Shown here: piece after piece, positions 27,696-35,316 of the stretch
Layout of the letters: every line of letters starts with the position of its first letter
Numbering within the stretch: the stretch's first letter is position 1
Source: Stenotrophomonas geniculata ATCC 19374 = JCM 13324
Lineage (GTDB): Bacteria > Pseudomonadota > Gammaproteobacteria > Xanthomonadales > Xanthomonadaceae
Assembly (NCBI RefSeq): GCF_001431625.1
Contig: NZ_LLXT01000136.1
Location: forward strand, 1-64,000
Reading direction: 5' to 3'
DNA: 64,000 nt
Translations under genes and position numbers: made by a program
The notes under the pieces: model-generated
The model's database searches: none
What the model was told of the DNA's origin: nothing
What the model saw: the letters and a program-made list of their open reading frames with translations, nothing else

Positions 27696-29104
27696 CAGCG
27701 CACCTCCTGGCCGAGCTGGAAATCAGAACGCGGCGTGCTCGCCGGCGCGCCGCGGTCATACAGCCGCCGGCCGTCGATGAAGACCTGCTCAGCCAGTGCG
27801 TACGAACTGAAGGGGTTGCCGTTCCACACCACCACATCGGCCATCTTGCCGGCTTCCAGGGTGCCGGTCTGCCCTTCGATGCCCAGCGCCTTGGCGGCGT
27901 TGGCGGTCATCCAGGTGATGGCGTGCTCGGGCGTGATCTCCGGCATGCGCGCGCGTCGCGCGGACGCCATCACCTTGGCCGCTTCCTGGTTCAGGCGCTG
28001 GATGCCTTCGGGTGAATCGGAATGGACGATGGCGCAGCTGTTCTTCGGCCGGTCGACCAGCGCGATGTTCTCCGGAATGCCATCGAAGGCTTCCATCTTG
28101 AAGCCCCACCAGTCGGCCCACAGCGCACCGCAGACGCCGTCGGCGGCCAGCCGGTCGGCCAGCTTGTAGGCCTCCACACCGTGGTGGAAAGCGGCCACCT
28201 TGAAGCCGAATTCCTTGGCCAGGTCGAGCATGGTGGCCATCTCGTCGGCGCGGTAGCAGTGGATGTGCACGCGGATGTCGCCTTCGATGGCGCCGGCCAG
28301 CGTGTCCAGCTTGAGATCGCGCTTGCCGCCTGCATCCCCGGCGCTGTCGCCCTTGTCGCTGCCGAACCATCCCTTGCGCTTGGCCGGCTTGGGTTTGTTC
28401 TTGGCGATGTAGTCGGCGGCGTCGATGAAGGCGGCACGGTAGCCGGCCACGTTGCCCATGCGCGTGGCCGGGGTCACGCCCTTGCCTTCGCCATAGACCC
28501 GCTTGGGGTTCTCGCCGCAGGCCATCTTCAGGCCCCATGGTGCGCCGGGGAACTTCATCGCCTGGTAGGTGATGGCCGGGACGTTCTTCAGGGTCACGCC
28601 GCGGCCACCCACCAGGTTGGCCGAGCCGGGCAGCACCTGCATGCTGGTCACGCCGCCGGCCAGTGCCGTGGCGAAGCCTGGGTCCTGAGGCCACACCGAG
28701 TGTTCGGCCCAGACGTTGGCGGTGACCGGTGCGGTCATCTCGTTGCCGTCGCTGTGCGCGCCGACGCCGGGGCTGGGGTATACACCCAGATGCGAATGCA
28801 CGTCGATCAGCCCGGGGGTGACCCACTTGCCCTGCGCATCGATGCGGGTGACACCGGCATCGGCCTGCAGTTGGCGACCGACGGCGACGATGCGGCCGTC
28901 GCGCAGCAGCACGTCGGCGTTGTCCAGGCGCTGGCCGGTACCGGTCAGCACCGTGGCGTTCTGGATCAGTACCGGCGCATCAGGATGCGCCTGGTAGGTG
29001 CTGGGGTAGGGATCGGCGACGAAGCGCGAGGCGCCCACCGCCGGAGCCGTGCTCAATGAAAGCAGTGCCAGGGCTACCCCGGCGCGCAACAACGTCGATG
29101 CCAT
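27695..29104 (-). CDS. Exported amidohydrolase (intact metal site)
   Basis: 469-aa periplasmic amidohydrolase, perhaps an imidazolonepropionase- or dipeptidase-like enzyme. The signal peptide is at ~1-25 (ALALLSLSTAPAVGA). Metal ligands are visible: DVHSHLG (HxH), HIHCYRADEM, AAFHHGVEAYKLADRL and the C-terminal Asp in VHSDSPEGIQRL. A lysine-rich insert (KPKPAKRKGWFGSDKGDSAG) interrupts the barrel near residue 245. The end ALGIEGQTGTLEAGKMADVVVWNGNP is standard for the superfamily. First gene of an operon with its degenerate paralogue and the DsbA-like isomerase. Confidence 0.88.
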   Translation of the reverse strand: MASTLLRAGVALALLSLSTAPAVGASRFVADPYPSTYQAHPDAPVLIQNATVLTGTGQRLDNADVLLRDGRIVAVGRQLQADAGVTRIDAQGKWVTPGLIDVHSHLGVYPSPGVGAHSDGNEMTAPVTANVWAEHSVWPQDPGFATALAGGVTSMQVLPGSANLVGGRGVTLKNVPAITYQAMKFPGAPWGLKMACGENPKRVYGEGKGVTPATRMGNVAGYRAAFIDAADYIAKNKPKPAKRKGWFGSDKGDSAGDAGGKRDLKLDTLAGAIEGDIRVHIHCYRADEMATMLDLAKEFGFKVAAFHHGVEAYKLADRLAADGVCGALWADWWGFKMEAFDGIPENIALVDRPKNSCAIVHSDSPEGIQRLNQEAAKVMASARRARMPEITPEHAITWMTANAAKALGIEGQTGTLEAGKMADVVVWNGNPFSSYALAEQVFIDGRRLYDRGAPASTPRSDFQLGQEVR

Positions 29105-29256
29105 GCAGTTCCCCTCGCAGCCTGGTCCAACCGTCGACGCTAGCCCGGAGGCGGCGGGCTTGCCAAGTGACCTTCTTCACAGGCCTGCCGACGGTAGCTC
29201 GACGGCACCGGCCGGGTGGCTGAAAATACCCGGTCCCCCGCCGTACCGGACCGCCC

Positions 29257-30033
29257 ATGAAGAGCAAGCAGGAAATCGTCGACAACTGGCTGCCCCGGTA
29301 TACCGGCGTGCCCTTGGACCAGTTCGGCCAGCACATCCTGCTGACCAACTTCGGGGGCTACCTGCATACGTTCTCCGAGCTGACCGGCGCGCCGGTCATC
29401 GGCCTGGACCGGCCGATGGCCAGTGCCACCATCGATGGCATCACCATGATCAACTTCGGCATGGGCAGCCCCAATGCCGCGATCATCATGGACCTGCTGT
29501 CGGCGGTGATGCCCAAGGCGGTGCTGTTCCTCGGTAAGTGCGGTGGCCTCAAGCGCAAGAACCAGCTGGGTGACCTGGTGCTGCCGATCGCCGCGATCCG
29601 TGGCGAGGGTACCTCGGGCGATTACCTGCCGCCGGAAGTCCCGGCCCTGCCGGCCTTTGCCCTGCAGCGTGCGGTTTCGACCATGATCCGCGACCTCGGC
29701 CACGACTACTGGACCGGAACCGTCTACACCACCAACCGCCGGGTCTGGGAACACGACGAGGCCTTCAAGGAGCGGCTGCGGGCGATGCGCTGCATGGCCA
29801 TCGATATGGAAACAGCCACGGTGTTCGCCGCCGGCTTCGCCAACCACATCCCCAGTGGCGCGCTGCTGCTGGTCTCGGACCAGCCGATGATCCCCGATGG
29901 GGTCAAGACCGAGGCCTCCGATGCCAAGGTCAGCTCCCAGTTCGTGGAAAACCATATCCAGATCGGTATCGAGGCGCTTAAGCTTATCCGGCGCAACGGC
30001 AAGTCGGTCCGCCACCTGCGCTTCGACGAATGA
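29257..30033 (+). CDS. AMP nucleosidase (short, phosphorylase-fold form)
   Basis: Hydrolyses AMP to adenine and ribose 5-phosphate, or is a close relative. 258 aa, matching only the C-terminal catalytic half of enterobacterial Amn (~484 aa). The nucleoside-phosphorylase fold shows GAPVIGLDRPMASA, MINFGMGSPNAAIIMDLLSAV, AVLFLGKCGGLKRK, the purine site CMAIDMETATVFAAGFAN, and SDQPMIPDGVKTEASD. The short form is annotated as AMP nucleosidase in many Gram-negatives. Divergent from the amidohydrolase operon. Confidence 0.9.
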   Translation: MKSKQEIVDNWLPRYTGVPLDQFGQHILLTNFGGYLHTFSELTGAPVIGLDRPMASATIDGITMINFGMGSPNAAIIMDLLSAVMPKAVLFLGKCGGLKRKNQLGDLVLPIAAIRGEGTSGDYLPPEVPALPAFALQRAVSTMIRDLGHDYWTGTVYTTNRRVWEHDEAFKERLRAMRCMAIDMETATVFAAGFANHIPSGALLLVSDQPMIPDGVKTEASDAKVSSQFVENHIQIGIEALKLIRRNGKSVRHLRFDE

Positions 30034-30076
30034 TGATGATGGCCTGGCGCGGCGCGCCGGCCCTGGGGAGTAGGTG

Positions 30077-30616
30077 ATGGACGTTGCCGCGCAAGTGGTG
30101 GAATTCTGGAAAGAAGCGGGCCCTGCGAAGTGGTTCGCCCGCGACGATGCGTTCGACGCGCAGTTCCGCCAGTTGTTCCTGGATGAGCATTTCGCCGCCG
30201 CTTCGCGCGCGCGCGAGCATTGGCTGGGCAGTGCCGAAGGGGCATTGGCGCTGATGCTGCTGCTGGACCAGTTCCCGCGCAACTGCTTCCGTGGGACCGC
30301 CCATTCCTACGCCACCGATGGCCTGGCCCGGCACTACGCCATGCGCGCCATCGAGGAAGGCCTGGACCTGCAGCTGGTACCGAAGCTGCGCGCCTTCATC
30401 TACCTGCCGTTCGAGCACTCCGAGGATCCGATGGACCAGGACCGTTCGGTGGCGATGTTCGACGTGCTGGGTGACAAGGAGTACCTGCAGTACGCCGAAC
30501 TGCACCGCGACATCATCCGCCGCTTCGGGCGCTTCCCGCATCGCAATGCCGTGCTCGGTCGCTTGCCCACGGCGGAAGAGCTGGATTACCTGGCCGAAGG
30601 CGGCTTCGCCGGGTAG
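30077..30616 (+). CDS. DUF924-family protein
   Basis: 179 aa, all-helical DUF924 family of unknown function. Signature segments: VVEFWKEAGPAKWF, FDAQFRQLFLDEHFAA, ALALMLLLDQFPRNCFRGTAHSYATD, AFIYLPFEHSEDPMDQDRSVAMF, RFGRFPHRNAVLGR. Start ATG 30077 follows GGGGAG. A GTG three bases upstream is an alternative. Its TAG stop (30614-30616) is the TAG of a SMAG element head, and a strong terminator follows. Confidence 0.92.
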   Translation: MDVAAQVVEFWKEAGPAKWFARDDAFDAQFRQLFLDEHFAAASRAREHWLGSAEGALALMLLLDQFPRNCFRGTAHSYATDGLARHYAMRAIEEGLDLQLVPKLRAFIYLPFEHSEDPMDQDRSVAMFDVLGDKEYLQYAELHRDIIRRFGRFPHRNAVLGRLPTAEELDYLAEGGFAG

Positions 30617-30635
30617 GTCCACGCCATGCGTGGAT
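30613..30635 (+). repeat. SMAG-type REP element (GTAG head)
   Basis: GTAG (30613-30616), then TCCACGC-cat-GCGTGGA (30618-30634). The head supplies the DUF924 stop codon. Confidence 0.85.
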
Positions 30636-30636
30636 G

Positions 30637-30668
30637 CAGAAAACGCCGGCGAATGCCGGCGTTTTCTG
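30637..30668. terminator. Intrinsic terminator
   Basis: CAGAAAACGCCGGC (30637-30650), loop gaat, GCCGGCGTTTTCTG (30655-30668). A 14-bp stem with A/T tracts serves the convergent DUF924 and glutaredoxin genes. Confidence 0.9.
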
Positions 30669-30672
30669 TGCT

Positions 30673-30711
30673 GGGGCCAGAGCCCTTTCCTGCGGAAAGG
30701 GATCCGACCCC
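30673..30711. repeat. Nested palindrome with GGGG/CCCC ends
   Basis: Inner stem CCCTTTCC (30683-30690), tgc, GGAAAGGG (30694-30701). Outer GGGG (30673-30676) faces CCCC (30708-30711). From memory, very similar 'ggggtcagagcccttt'-type palindromes are frequent in Stenotrophomonas and Xanthomonas genomes. Function unknown. Confidence 0.6.
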
Positions 30712-30735
30712 AAGTCGACCCCATGCCGGGGCCGA

Positions 30736-31662
30736 TCAGTACTTCGGCACGCCGTTGTCCACGTCTTCGGACCAGGCATTGATGCCGCCGGTGACGTTGA
30801 ACACCTTGGTGAAGCCCAGTGCACGGAACTGCTCGGCAGCCTGTGCGCTGCGGCCGCCGTGGTGGCACATGAAGGCCAGAGCGGTGTCCTTCGGCAGGGC
30901 TTCCAGCTCCGCACGGCCGTTGCCGTCGAAGCTCCTGAACGGCACGCCGACGGCTGCGATGGCGCGCTCGTCGGCCGGGCGCACGTCCACCAGGGTGATG
31001 TTGCCGGCGCGCACCAGGTCGTCGGCATCACGCACGCTGATTTCCTGTACCGGCTTCGGCGCGTTCGGGTTGTCGATCGCCAGGCCCTTGCCGCGGATGT
31101 CGTCCACCCAGTCGATGGTGATGCCGTTGGCGCGCCGGGCGCTGGACAGGTCGAACTGCACGCGCAGGCCATTGGACTCGGCAGCGATCGCGCCTTCGTC
31201 ATGCGGGGCCAGCTGGAAGTTCGGCTGGAAGCCGGCGTCGATGGTCAGCTGCAGGGCAGCGCCCGGGGCGTCGGCCAGCGCGCCCTTGAGCATTTCCACA
31301 GCGGCCGGGGTGACGGTGATGCTCGGCGGGGTGCGGTCCGGTGCGGCCAGGCCCAGCACGCTGCTCAGTTCGCCGCTGGCGGCCATCTGCAGCACGATGT
31401 CGCTGCCGCCGACCAGTTCGCCGTCGATGTACAGCTGCGGGATGGTCGGCCAGTCGCCGTAGGCCTTGATGCCTTCACGGATTTCCTGGTCGGCCAGCAC
31501 GTTGACGTGGGCGAACTCGACACCGAGGTCCTGCAGCGCGCCCACGGCCTTGGCCGAGAAGCCACACTGCGGCATCGACGGCTGGCCCTTCATGAACAGC
31601 ACGACGCGGTTGGCGTTGAGGATGGATTCGATGCGCGAACGCAGGGCGGGATCGAGGGACAT
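30736..31662 (-). CDS. Monothiol glutaredoxin fused to IscA-like and rhodanese domains
   Basis: 308 aa, three domains. Residues 1-~105: Grx4-type monothiol glutaredoxin with the CGFS active site (PQCGFSAKAV) and WPTIPQLYIDGELVGGSDIV, for Fe-S cluster or glutathione binding. Residues ~112-185: a HesB/IscA-like domain (ITVTPAAVEMLKGALADA, LQLTIDAGFQPNFQL) in which the three cluster cysteines are absent. Residues ~205-308: a rhodanese with the active-site loop CHHGGRS. This combined form occurs in Xanthomonadaceae. A role in iron-sulfur or persulfide handling is likely but not proven. Start ATG 31662 gives MSLDPALRSRIE. Confidence 0.92.
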   Translation of the reverse strand: MSLDPALRSRIESILNANRVVLFMKGQPSMPQCGFSAKAVGALQDLGVEFAHVNVLADQEIREGIKAYGDWPTIPQLYIDGELVGGSDIVLQMAASGELSSVLGLAAPDRTPPSITVTPAAVEMLKGALADAPGAALQLTIDAGFQPNFQLAPHDEGAIAAESNGLRVQFDLSSARRANGITIDWVDDIRGKGLAIDNPNAPKPVQEISVRDADDLVRAGNITLVDVRPADERAIAAVGVPFRSFDGNGRAELEALPKDTALAFMCHHGGRSAQAAEQFRALGFTKVFNVTGGINAWSEDVDNGVPKY

Positions 31663-31701
31663 GGACGTCGGGGTTCCGGGAATTCGAATCATCAATTCTA
31701 C

Positions 31702-31721
31702 CCCCCATGGCATCATGGGGG
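31702..31721. promoter_or_regulatory. Perfect hairpin touching the deacetylase start codon
   Basis: CCCCCATG (31702-31709), gcat, CATGGGGG (31714-31721). The ATG of the polysaccharide deacetylase is at 31722, so the G-tract that might bind ribosomes is buried in the stem. The hairpin lies in the 59-bp gap between divergent genes. Confidence 0.5.
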
Positions 31722-32501
31722 ATGAGCAACGCAGGAACATTGCATCGCATCCCGACCCGGCCCTGGCGCTGGCTGCCCTGGCTGGTGGCGTCGCAGTTGG
31801 CCGTGATCCTGGTATGGGTACTGGCAGGCTGGCACTGGGCCCTGCCGCTGATGGTGGCCAGCCACGCGCTGTTCATGGTGCCGATATTCCTGCCCAACAG
31901 CCGTTTCTACGCGCCGGTATTGAGCCGGGTGCCGGACGCTGGCAACAGTGTCTGGCTGACGATCGATGACGGCCCCGGCCCGGAAACCCGTGCCGTGCTC
32001 GACCTCCTGGACCGCCACCAGGCGCGTGCGACCTTCTTCCTGGTGGGGGACCGTGCGCTGGCGCAGCCGGAACTGGTGGCCGAGATCCTGCGCCGTGGCC
32101 ACGATCTCGGCAATCACAGTCTCAGCCACCCGCAGGCCCGCTTCTGGCGCCTGGGCCCAGCGGCGATGCGGGCCGAGATCGAAGGCTGCCAGCATGCGCT
32201 GCAGGCGCTGAGCGGGCATCCGGTGCGCTGGTATCGCTCGGTGGTGGGCATGACCAACCCGTTCGTGGCGCCGGTGTTGAAGGCGCTCGGCCTGGTGCGC
32301 GTGGGCTGGAGTGCACGCGGTTACGACGGCGTCGGCTGCACGCCGGAGGGCGTGCTGGCGCGTTTGCTGCCCGACCTGCGGCCAGGAGCCATCGTGCTGC
32401 TGCACGAAGGCGCCGCCCACGGCCACAATCTGGTGATCATCGAGCGCGTGCTGCAGGCGCTGGACGAACGCGGGCTGAAGGCGCAGCTGCCTACCGGCTG
32501 A
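31722..32501 (+). CDS. Membrane-anchored polysaccharide deacetylase (NodB homology)
   Basis: 259 aa. Two hydrophobic segments at ~20-36 and ~40-57 (LPWLVASQLAVILVWVLAG, ALPLMVASHALFMVP) anchor it in the inner membrane. The NodB domain follows: TIDDGPGPET with Asp82/Asp83, metal His132 and His136 in GNHSLSHP, WYRSVVGMTN (usually RxPxG), and LLHEG near the C-terminus. Such enzymes remove N- or O-acetyl groups from peptidoglycan, chitin-type or exopolysaccharide chains. The RxP motif is altered, so activity needs testing. The start is uncertain because the G-tract adjoins the ATG. Confidence 0.87.
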   Translation: MSNAGTLHRIPTRPWRWLPWLVASQLAVILVWVLAGWHWALPLMVASHALFMVPIFLPNSRFYAPVLSRVPDAGNSVWLTIDDGPGPETRAVLDLLDRHQARATFFLVGDRALAQPELVAEILRRGHDLGNHSLSHPQARFWRLGPAAMRAEIEGCQHALQALSGHPVRWYRSVVGMTNPFVAPVLKALGLVRVGWSARGYDGVGCTPEGVLARLLPDLRPGAIVLLHEGAAHGHNLVIIERVLQALDERGLKAQLPTG

Positions 32502-32511
32502 TACGTATGCG

Positions 32512-32580
32512 GTAGCGCCGGGCCATGCCCGGCGGATGCCACAGGTGCCGCTCCGCTCGCCGGGCATGGCCCGGCGCTAC
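32512..32580. repeat. Facing pair of SMAG elements
   Basis: GTAGCGCCGGGC-cat-GCCCGGCG (32512-32534) and its inverted copy (32558-32580, ending ctac). The two can fold singly or as one long hairpin. The right-hand copy supplies the TAG stop of the convergent methyltransferase gene. Confidence 0.92.
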
Positions 32581-33293
32581 AGGTTCCGGCGTGCTACCAG
32601 CAGCCAGCTGTTGAACGGCGTACGCCCATGCAGTGGCCGGGGGGCGGCCACCTGCAATCCCGCTTCGGCAAGCGTTGTCTGCAGTACCCGTGGATCGGGA
32701 TAGTGGCGCGGGCGTGTGCCCATCCAGCCGACCAGCCAGGCCAGCCGGTCCGCCACCCGCGTGGTGCGGTCGCGGCCATCGCCGGTGGCCAGCGGCGTGC
32801 GCAGCAGCAGGCAGCCGCCGGGGGCCACCCGTGCACTGGCCGCGCGCAGCAGTGCCTGCTGTGGGTCCGCGTCCAGGTACTGCAGCACGTCCAGCAGCAG
32901 GACGTGCCCGGCCTGCGCCGGCAGTGGCGCCTGCACGTCCACGCAGTCGAAGCGCACGTCATGCAGCTCGACGGCGGCACGTTGCGCGCGGGCGATCTTG
33001 CCCGCATCCACGTCCACGCCCAGGTAGCGCTGGGTGCCGCCGCGCTGGCGCAGTACATGGGCGAACAGGCCCAGCCCGCAGCCGAGGTCCAGCACCGGCT
33101 GTCCGTCGTCAGGCAGATGCTGCAGCACGCCGTCGTACAGCGGATCGCTGCCGAGCTTGCCGCGGGTGTAGTAGTAGTCGCGGCGGCTGCCCCAGGCCTG
33201 CGCCGGGCGGAACGCTTCGGCGATCAAGCGGGCCTGCGGGGCCGTCAGGGGAGCACAGGGCAGGGGCGGGCCGTTCCGTGGCGTGCCGTCCAT
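32577..33293 (-). CDS. Class I SAM-dependent methyltransferase
   Basis: 238 aa. SAM-binding motif I PVLDLGCGLGLFAHVL at ~67-82, then YLGVDVDAGKIARAQ (motif post-I) and VLLLDVLQYLDADPQQALL (motif II/III region). The substrate is unknown. The C-terminus (GRTPFNSWLLVARRNL) is basic. Start ATG 33293 lies five bases after the SGNH hydrolase stop, so it is the last gene of the operon aminotransferase-hydrolase-methyltransferase. Its stop codon lies in a SMAG repeat. Confidence 0.87.
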   Translation of the reverse strand: MDGTPRNGPPLPCAPLTAPQARLIAEAFRPAQAWGSRRDYYYTRGKLGSDPLYDGVLQHLPDDGQPVLDLGCGLGLFAHVLRQRGGTQRYLGVDVDAGKIARAQRAAVELHDVRFDCVDVQAPLPAQAGHVLLLDVLQYLDADPQQALLRAASARVAPGGCLLLRTPLATGDGRDRTTRVADRLAWLVGWMGTRPRHYPDPRVLQTTLAEAGLQVAAPRPLHGRTPFNSWLLVARRNL

Positions 33294-33297
33294 CGCC

Positions 33298-33915
33298 TCA
33301 GTCCGTGCCGCCAAGCAGATGCGCGGCAACCGGCAGCGCGCGCGCGCTCCACAGCGCGTACATCCGCGCTGAAGGATGCAGGCCGTCCTCGGCGATCATC
33401 GTCGGGTCTTCGCCCTGCGCGCGGCTGATGTCGGTGATGTCGACGAAGGCTACGCCGTGCCGGGTACTGATCACCTCGGCGGCGGCATTGAATTCGTCGG
33501 TCTCGATCTCGATCGCGGCCAGGTCGCGGCCACTGCCGGCACCGAACGGGGTGGCACCCCAATCGGGGAAGGACAGCACCAGCACGCGGCCGGCATCACC
33601 GCCGGCAAAGCCGATCGCCCGCTGCAGCAGGGCCTGGAACTGGCTGCGGTATTCGTCCAGAGGACGCCCGCGGTACTGGTTGTTGACGCCGATCAGCAGG
33701 CTGACGAAATCGAACGGACCCTGCGGTGCGGTCGCGTCGATACCCGCATCGAGCTCGTCAGTGGTCCAGCCGGTGGTCGCAATGGTCTGCGGGTTGGACA
33801 GGTCGATGCCCTGCGCACGCAGGGCGGCGGCCAGCTGGTGCGGCCAGCGGCCTTCGACTGCAACCGCTTCACCGATGGTGTACGAATCGCCCAGCGCCAA
33901 GTAGGACAATGCCAC
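33298..33915 (-). CDS. SGNH/GDSL-family hydrolase
   Basis: 205-aa esterase or lipase-like enzyme. Block I GDSYTIGEAV carries the nucleophilic Ser (~11). The Gly and Asn oxyanion blocks are in TTGWTTDEL and LLIGVNNQYRG. The catalytic Asp-x-x-His is EDGLHPS near residue 180. No signal peptide, so it is cytoplasmic. Three bases separate it from the upstream aminotransferase gene, four from the downstream methyltransferase gene. Confidence 0.9.
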   Translation of the reverse strand: MALSYLALGDSYTIGEAVAVEGRWPHQLAAALRAQGIDLSNPQTIATTGWTTDELDAGIDATAPQGPFDFVSLLIGVNNQYRGRPLDEYRSQFQALLQRAIGFAGGDAGRVLVLSFPDWGATPFGAGSGRDLAAIEIETDEFNAAAEVISTRHGVAFVDITDISRAQGEDPTMIAEDGLHPSARMYALWSARALPVAAHLLGGTD

Positions 33916-33918
33916 GGC

Positions 33919-35193
33919 TCAGGCCACCGAACGGCGCGGCTTCAGCGGCACGACCTTGGTCGCATCCTCGGCACGCCGCGCCAGCACGCGGTCGATGCGG
34001 GCGAACACATCGCGCATCACCGAAGCTTCCGGCATCAGGGTCACGCGGAAATGATGGCGGTAGGGCACGTTGAAGCTTGAGCCCGGCACCACCAGCACGC
34101 CTTCGTTGTTCATCAGGTCCAGCGCGAAATCGTGGTCGTCGAAGCCCTTCGCAGCGGCACCGACCACGGCCGGGAACGCATACAGCGCGCCGGCCGGCGC
34201 GACCAGTGACAGGTGCTCGCTGGCTTCGCAGGCCTCGATCACCGCGCGGCGGGTTTCATACAGGCGGCCGCCCGGCGTGCACAGCTCGGAGATGGTGTCC
34301 GGACCGTTCACCGCCGCCTCGATGGCGTACTGGCCCGGCACGTTGGCGCACAGGCGCAGTGCGCCCAACAGGTCCAGCGCGGCGCGGAAGTCGCCCAGGC
34401 GGGCATCGTCACCGCTGAGGTGGGCCCAGCCCACACGCCAGCCGCAGGCGCGGTGCACCTTGCTCAGGCCACTGAAGGTCAGGCATGGATGATCACCGGC
34501 CAGCGGCGCGACCGGCTGGAACACCGCGTCGTCGTACAGGATCTGGTCGTAGATCTCATCGACCAGCAGCAGCAGGTTGTGGCGGCGCGCGATTTCCACC
34601 ACGCGCTCCAGCAGTTCGCGCGGGTAGCTGGCGCCGCTGGGATTGTTCGGATTGATCAGCACGATGGCGCGGGTGCGCGAAGAGACCAGCGTCTCGATCT
34701 CGCTCGGGTCCGGCTGGAAGCCGTTCTCCGGCGCGCAGCGGTAGTACACCGGCCGGCCATCGTTGAGGATGGTCGAAGCCGACCACAGCGGGTAGTCGGG
34801 CGAGGGCACCAGCACTTCGTCGCCCGGGTTGAGCAGCGCACGCAGTGACAGGTCGATCAGCTCGCTGACGCCGTTGCCGAGGAAGACGCGGTCCGGGTGC
34901 GCATCGGGCGCGCCACGGCGGGCGTAGTAGCTGGCGATGGCTTCGCGCGCCACCGGCAGGCCCTGCTGGTGGGTGTATGGGTCGGTGCGGCCCATGTCGT
35001 CGGCAATCGCGCGTTGCAGGTGCTCCGGCGCGCGGAAGCCGAAAGCGCCCGGGTTGCCGATGTTGAGCTTGATCAGCTTGCGGCCCTGCGCCTCCAGCTC
35101 CCGGGCTCGCCGCGCCAGTTCTCCGCGGATTTCGTAGCGCACTTCGGAAAGGCGCTCGCGGATGGCCAGGGGCTTGGGCGAGGTGGTGGACAT
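33919..35193 (-). CDS. PLP-dependent aminotransferase (AlaA/AlaT-like)
   Basis: 424-aa class I/II aminotransferase, probably glutamate-pyruvate (alanine) transaminase. It opens IRERLSEVRYEIRGELARRARELEAQG and KLNIGNPGAFGF, as in AlaA/AlaT. The PLP site segments are LINPNNPSGASYPRELLE, VDEIYDQILYDDAVF, and the Schiff-base lysine in SGLSKVHRACGWRVGW. VVPGSSFNVPYRHHFRVTLMPE near the end contains the substrate arginine. First gene of a three-gene operon. It is divergent from rsgA. Confidence 0.92.
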   Translation of the reverse strand: MSTTSPKPLAIRERLSEVRYEIRGELARRARELEAQGRKLIKLNIGNPGAFGFRAPEHLQRAIADDMGRTDPYTHQQGLPVAREAIASYYARRGAPDAHPDRVFLGNGVSELIDLSLRALLNPGDEVLVPSPDYPLWSASTILNDGRPVYYRCAPENGFQPDPSEIETLVSSRTRAIVLINPNNPSGASYPRELLERVVEIARRHNLLLLVDEIYDQILYDDAVFQPVAPLAGDHPCLTFSGLSKVHRACGWRVGWAHLSGDDARLGDFRAALDLLGALRLCANVPGQYAIEAAVNGPDTISELCTPGGRLYETRRAVIEACEASEHLSLVAPAGALYAFPAVVGAAAKGFDDHDFALDLMNNEGVLVVPGSSFNVPYRHHFRVTLMPEASVMRDVFARIDRVLARRAEDATKVVPLKPRRSVA

Positions 35194-35316
35194 GGGAGCT
35201 GGGCCGTCAAAAGGCATGGGGCTTCCATCCTACCGGAATTGCTGCACTGCATGGCAAGGGCTCCGGGCCCGTCACTGCTGGGCTGGCAGGGCGCTGGCAC
35301 AGGTAGAATGGCGGCG

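Noticed and set aside
32577-33293. Truncation of the methyltransferase by the SMAG repeat
   Set aside because: The TAG comes from the repeat, but the protein has all expected motifs and a normal length, so it is not called a pseudogene.
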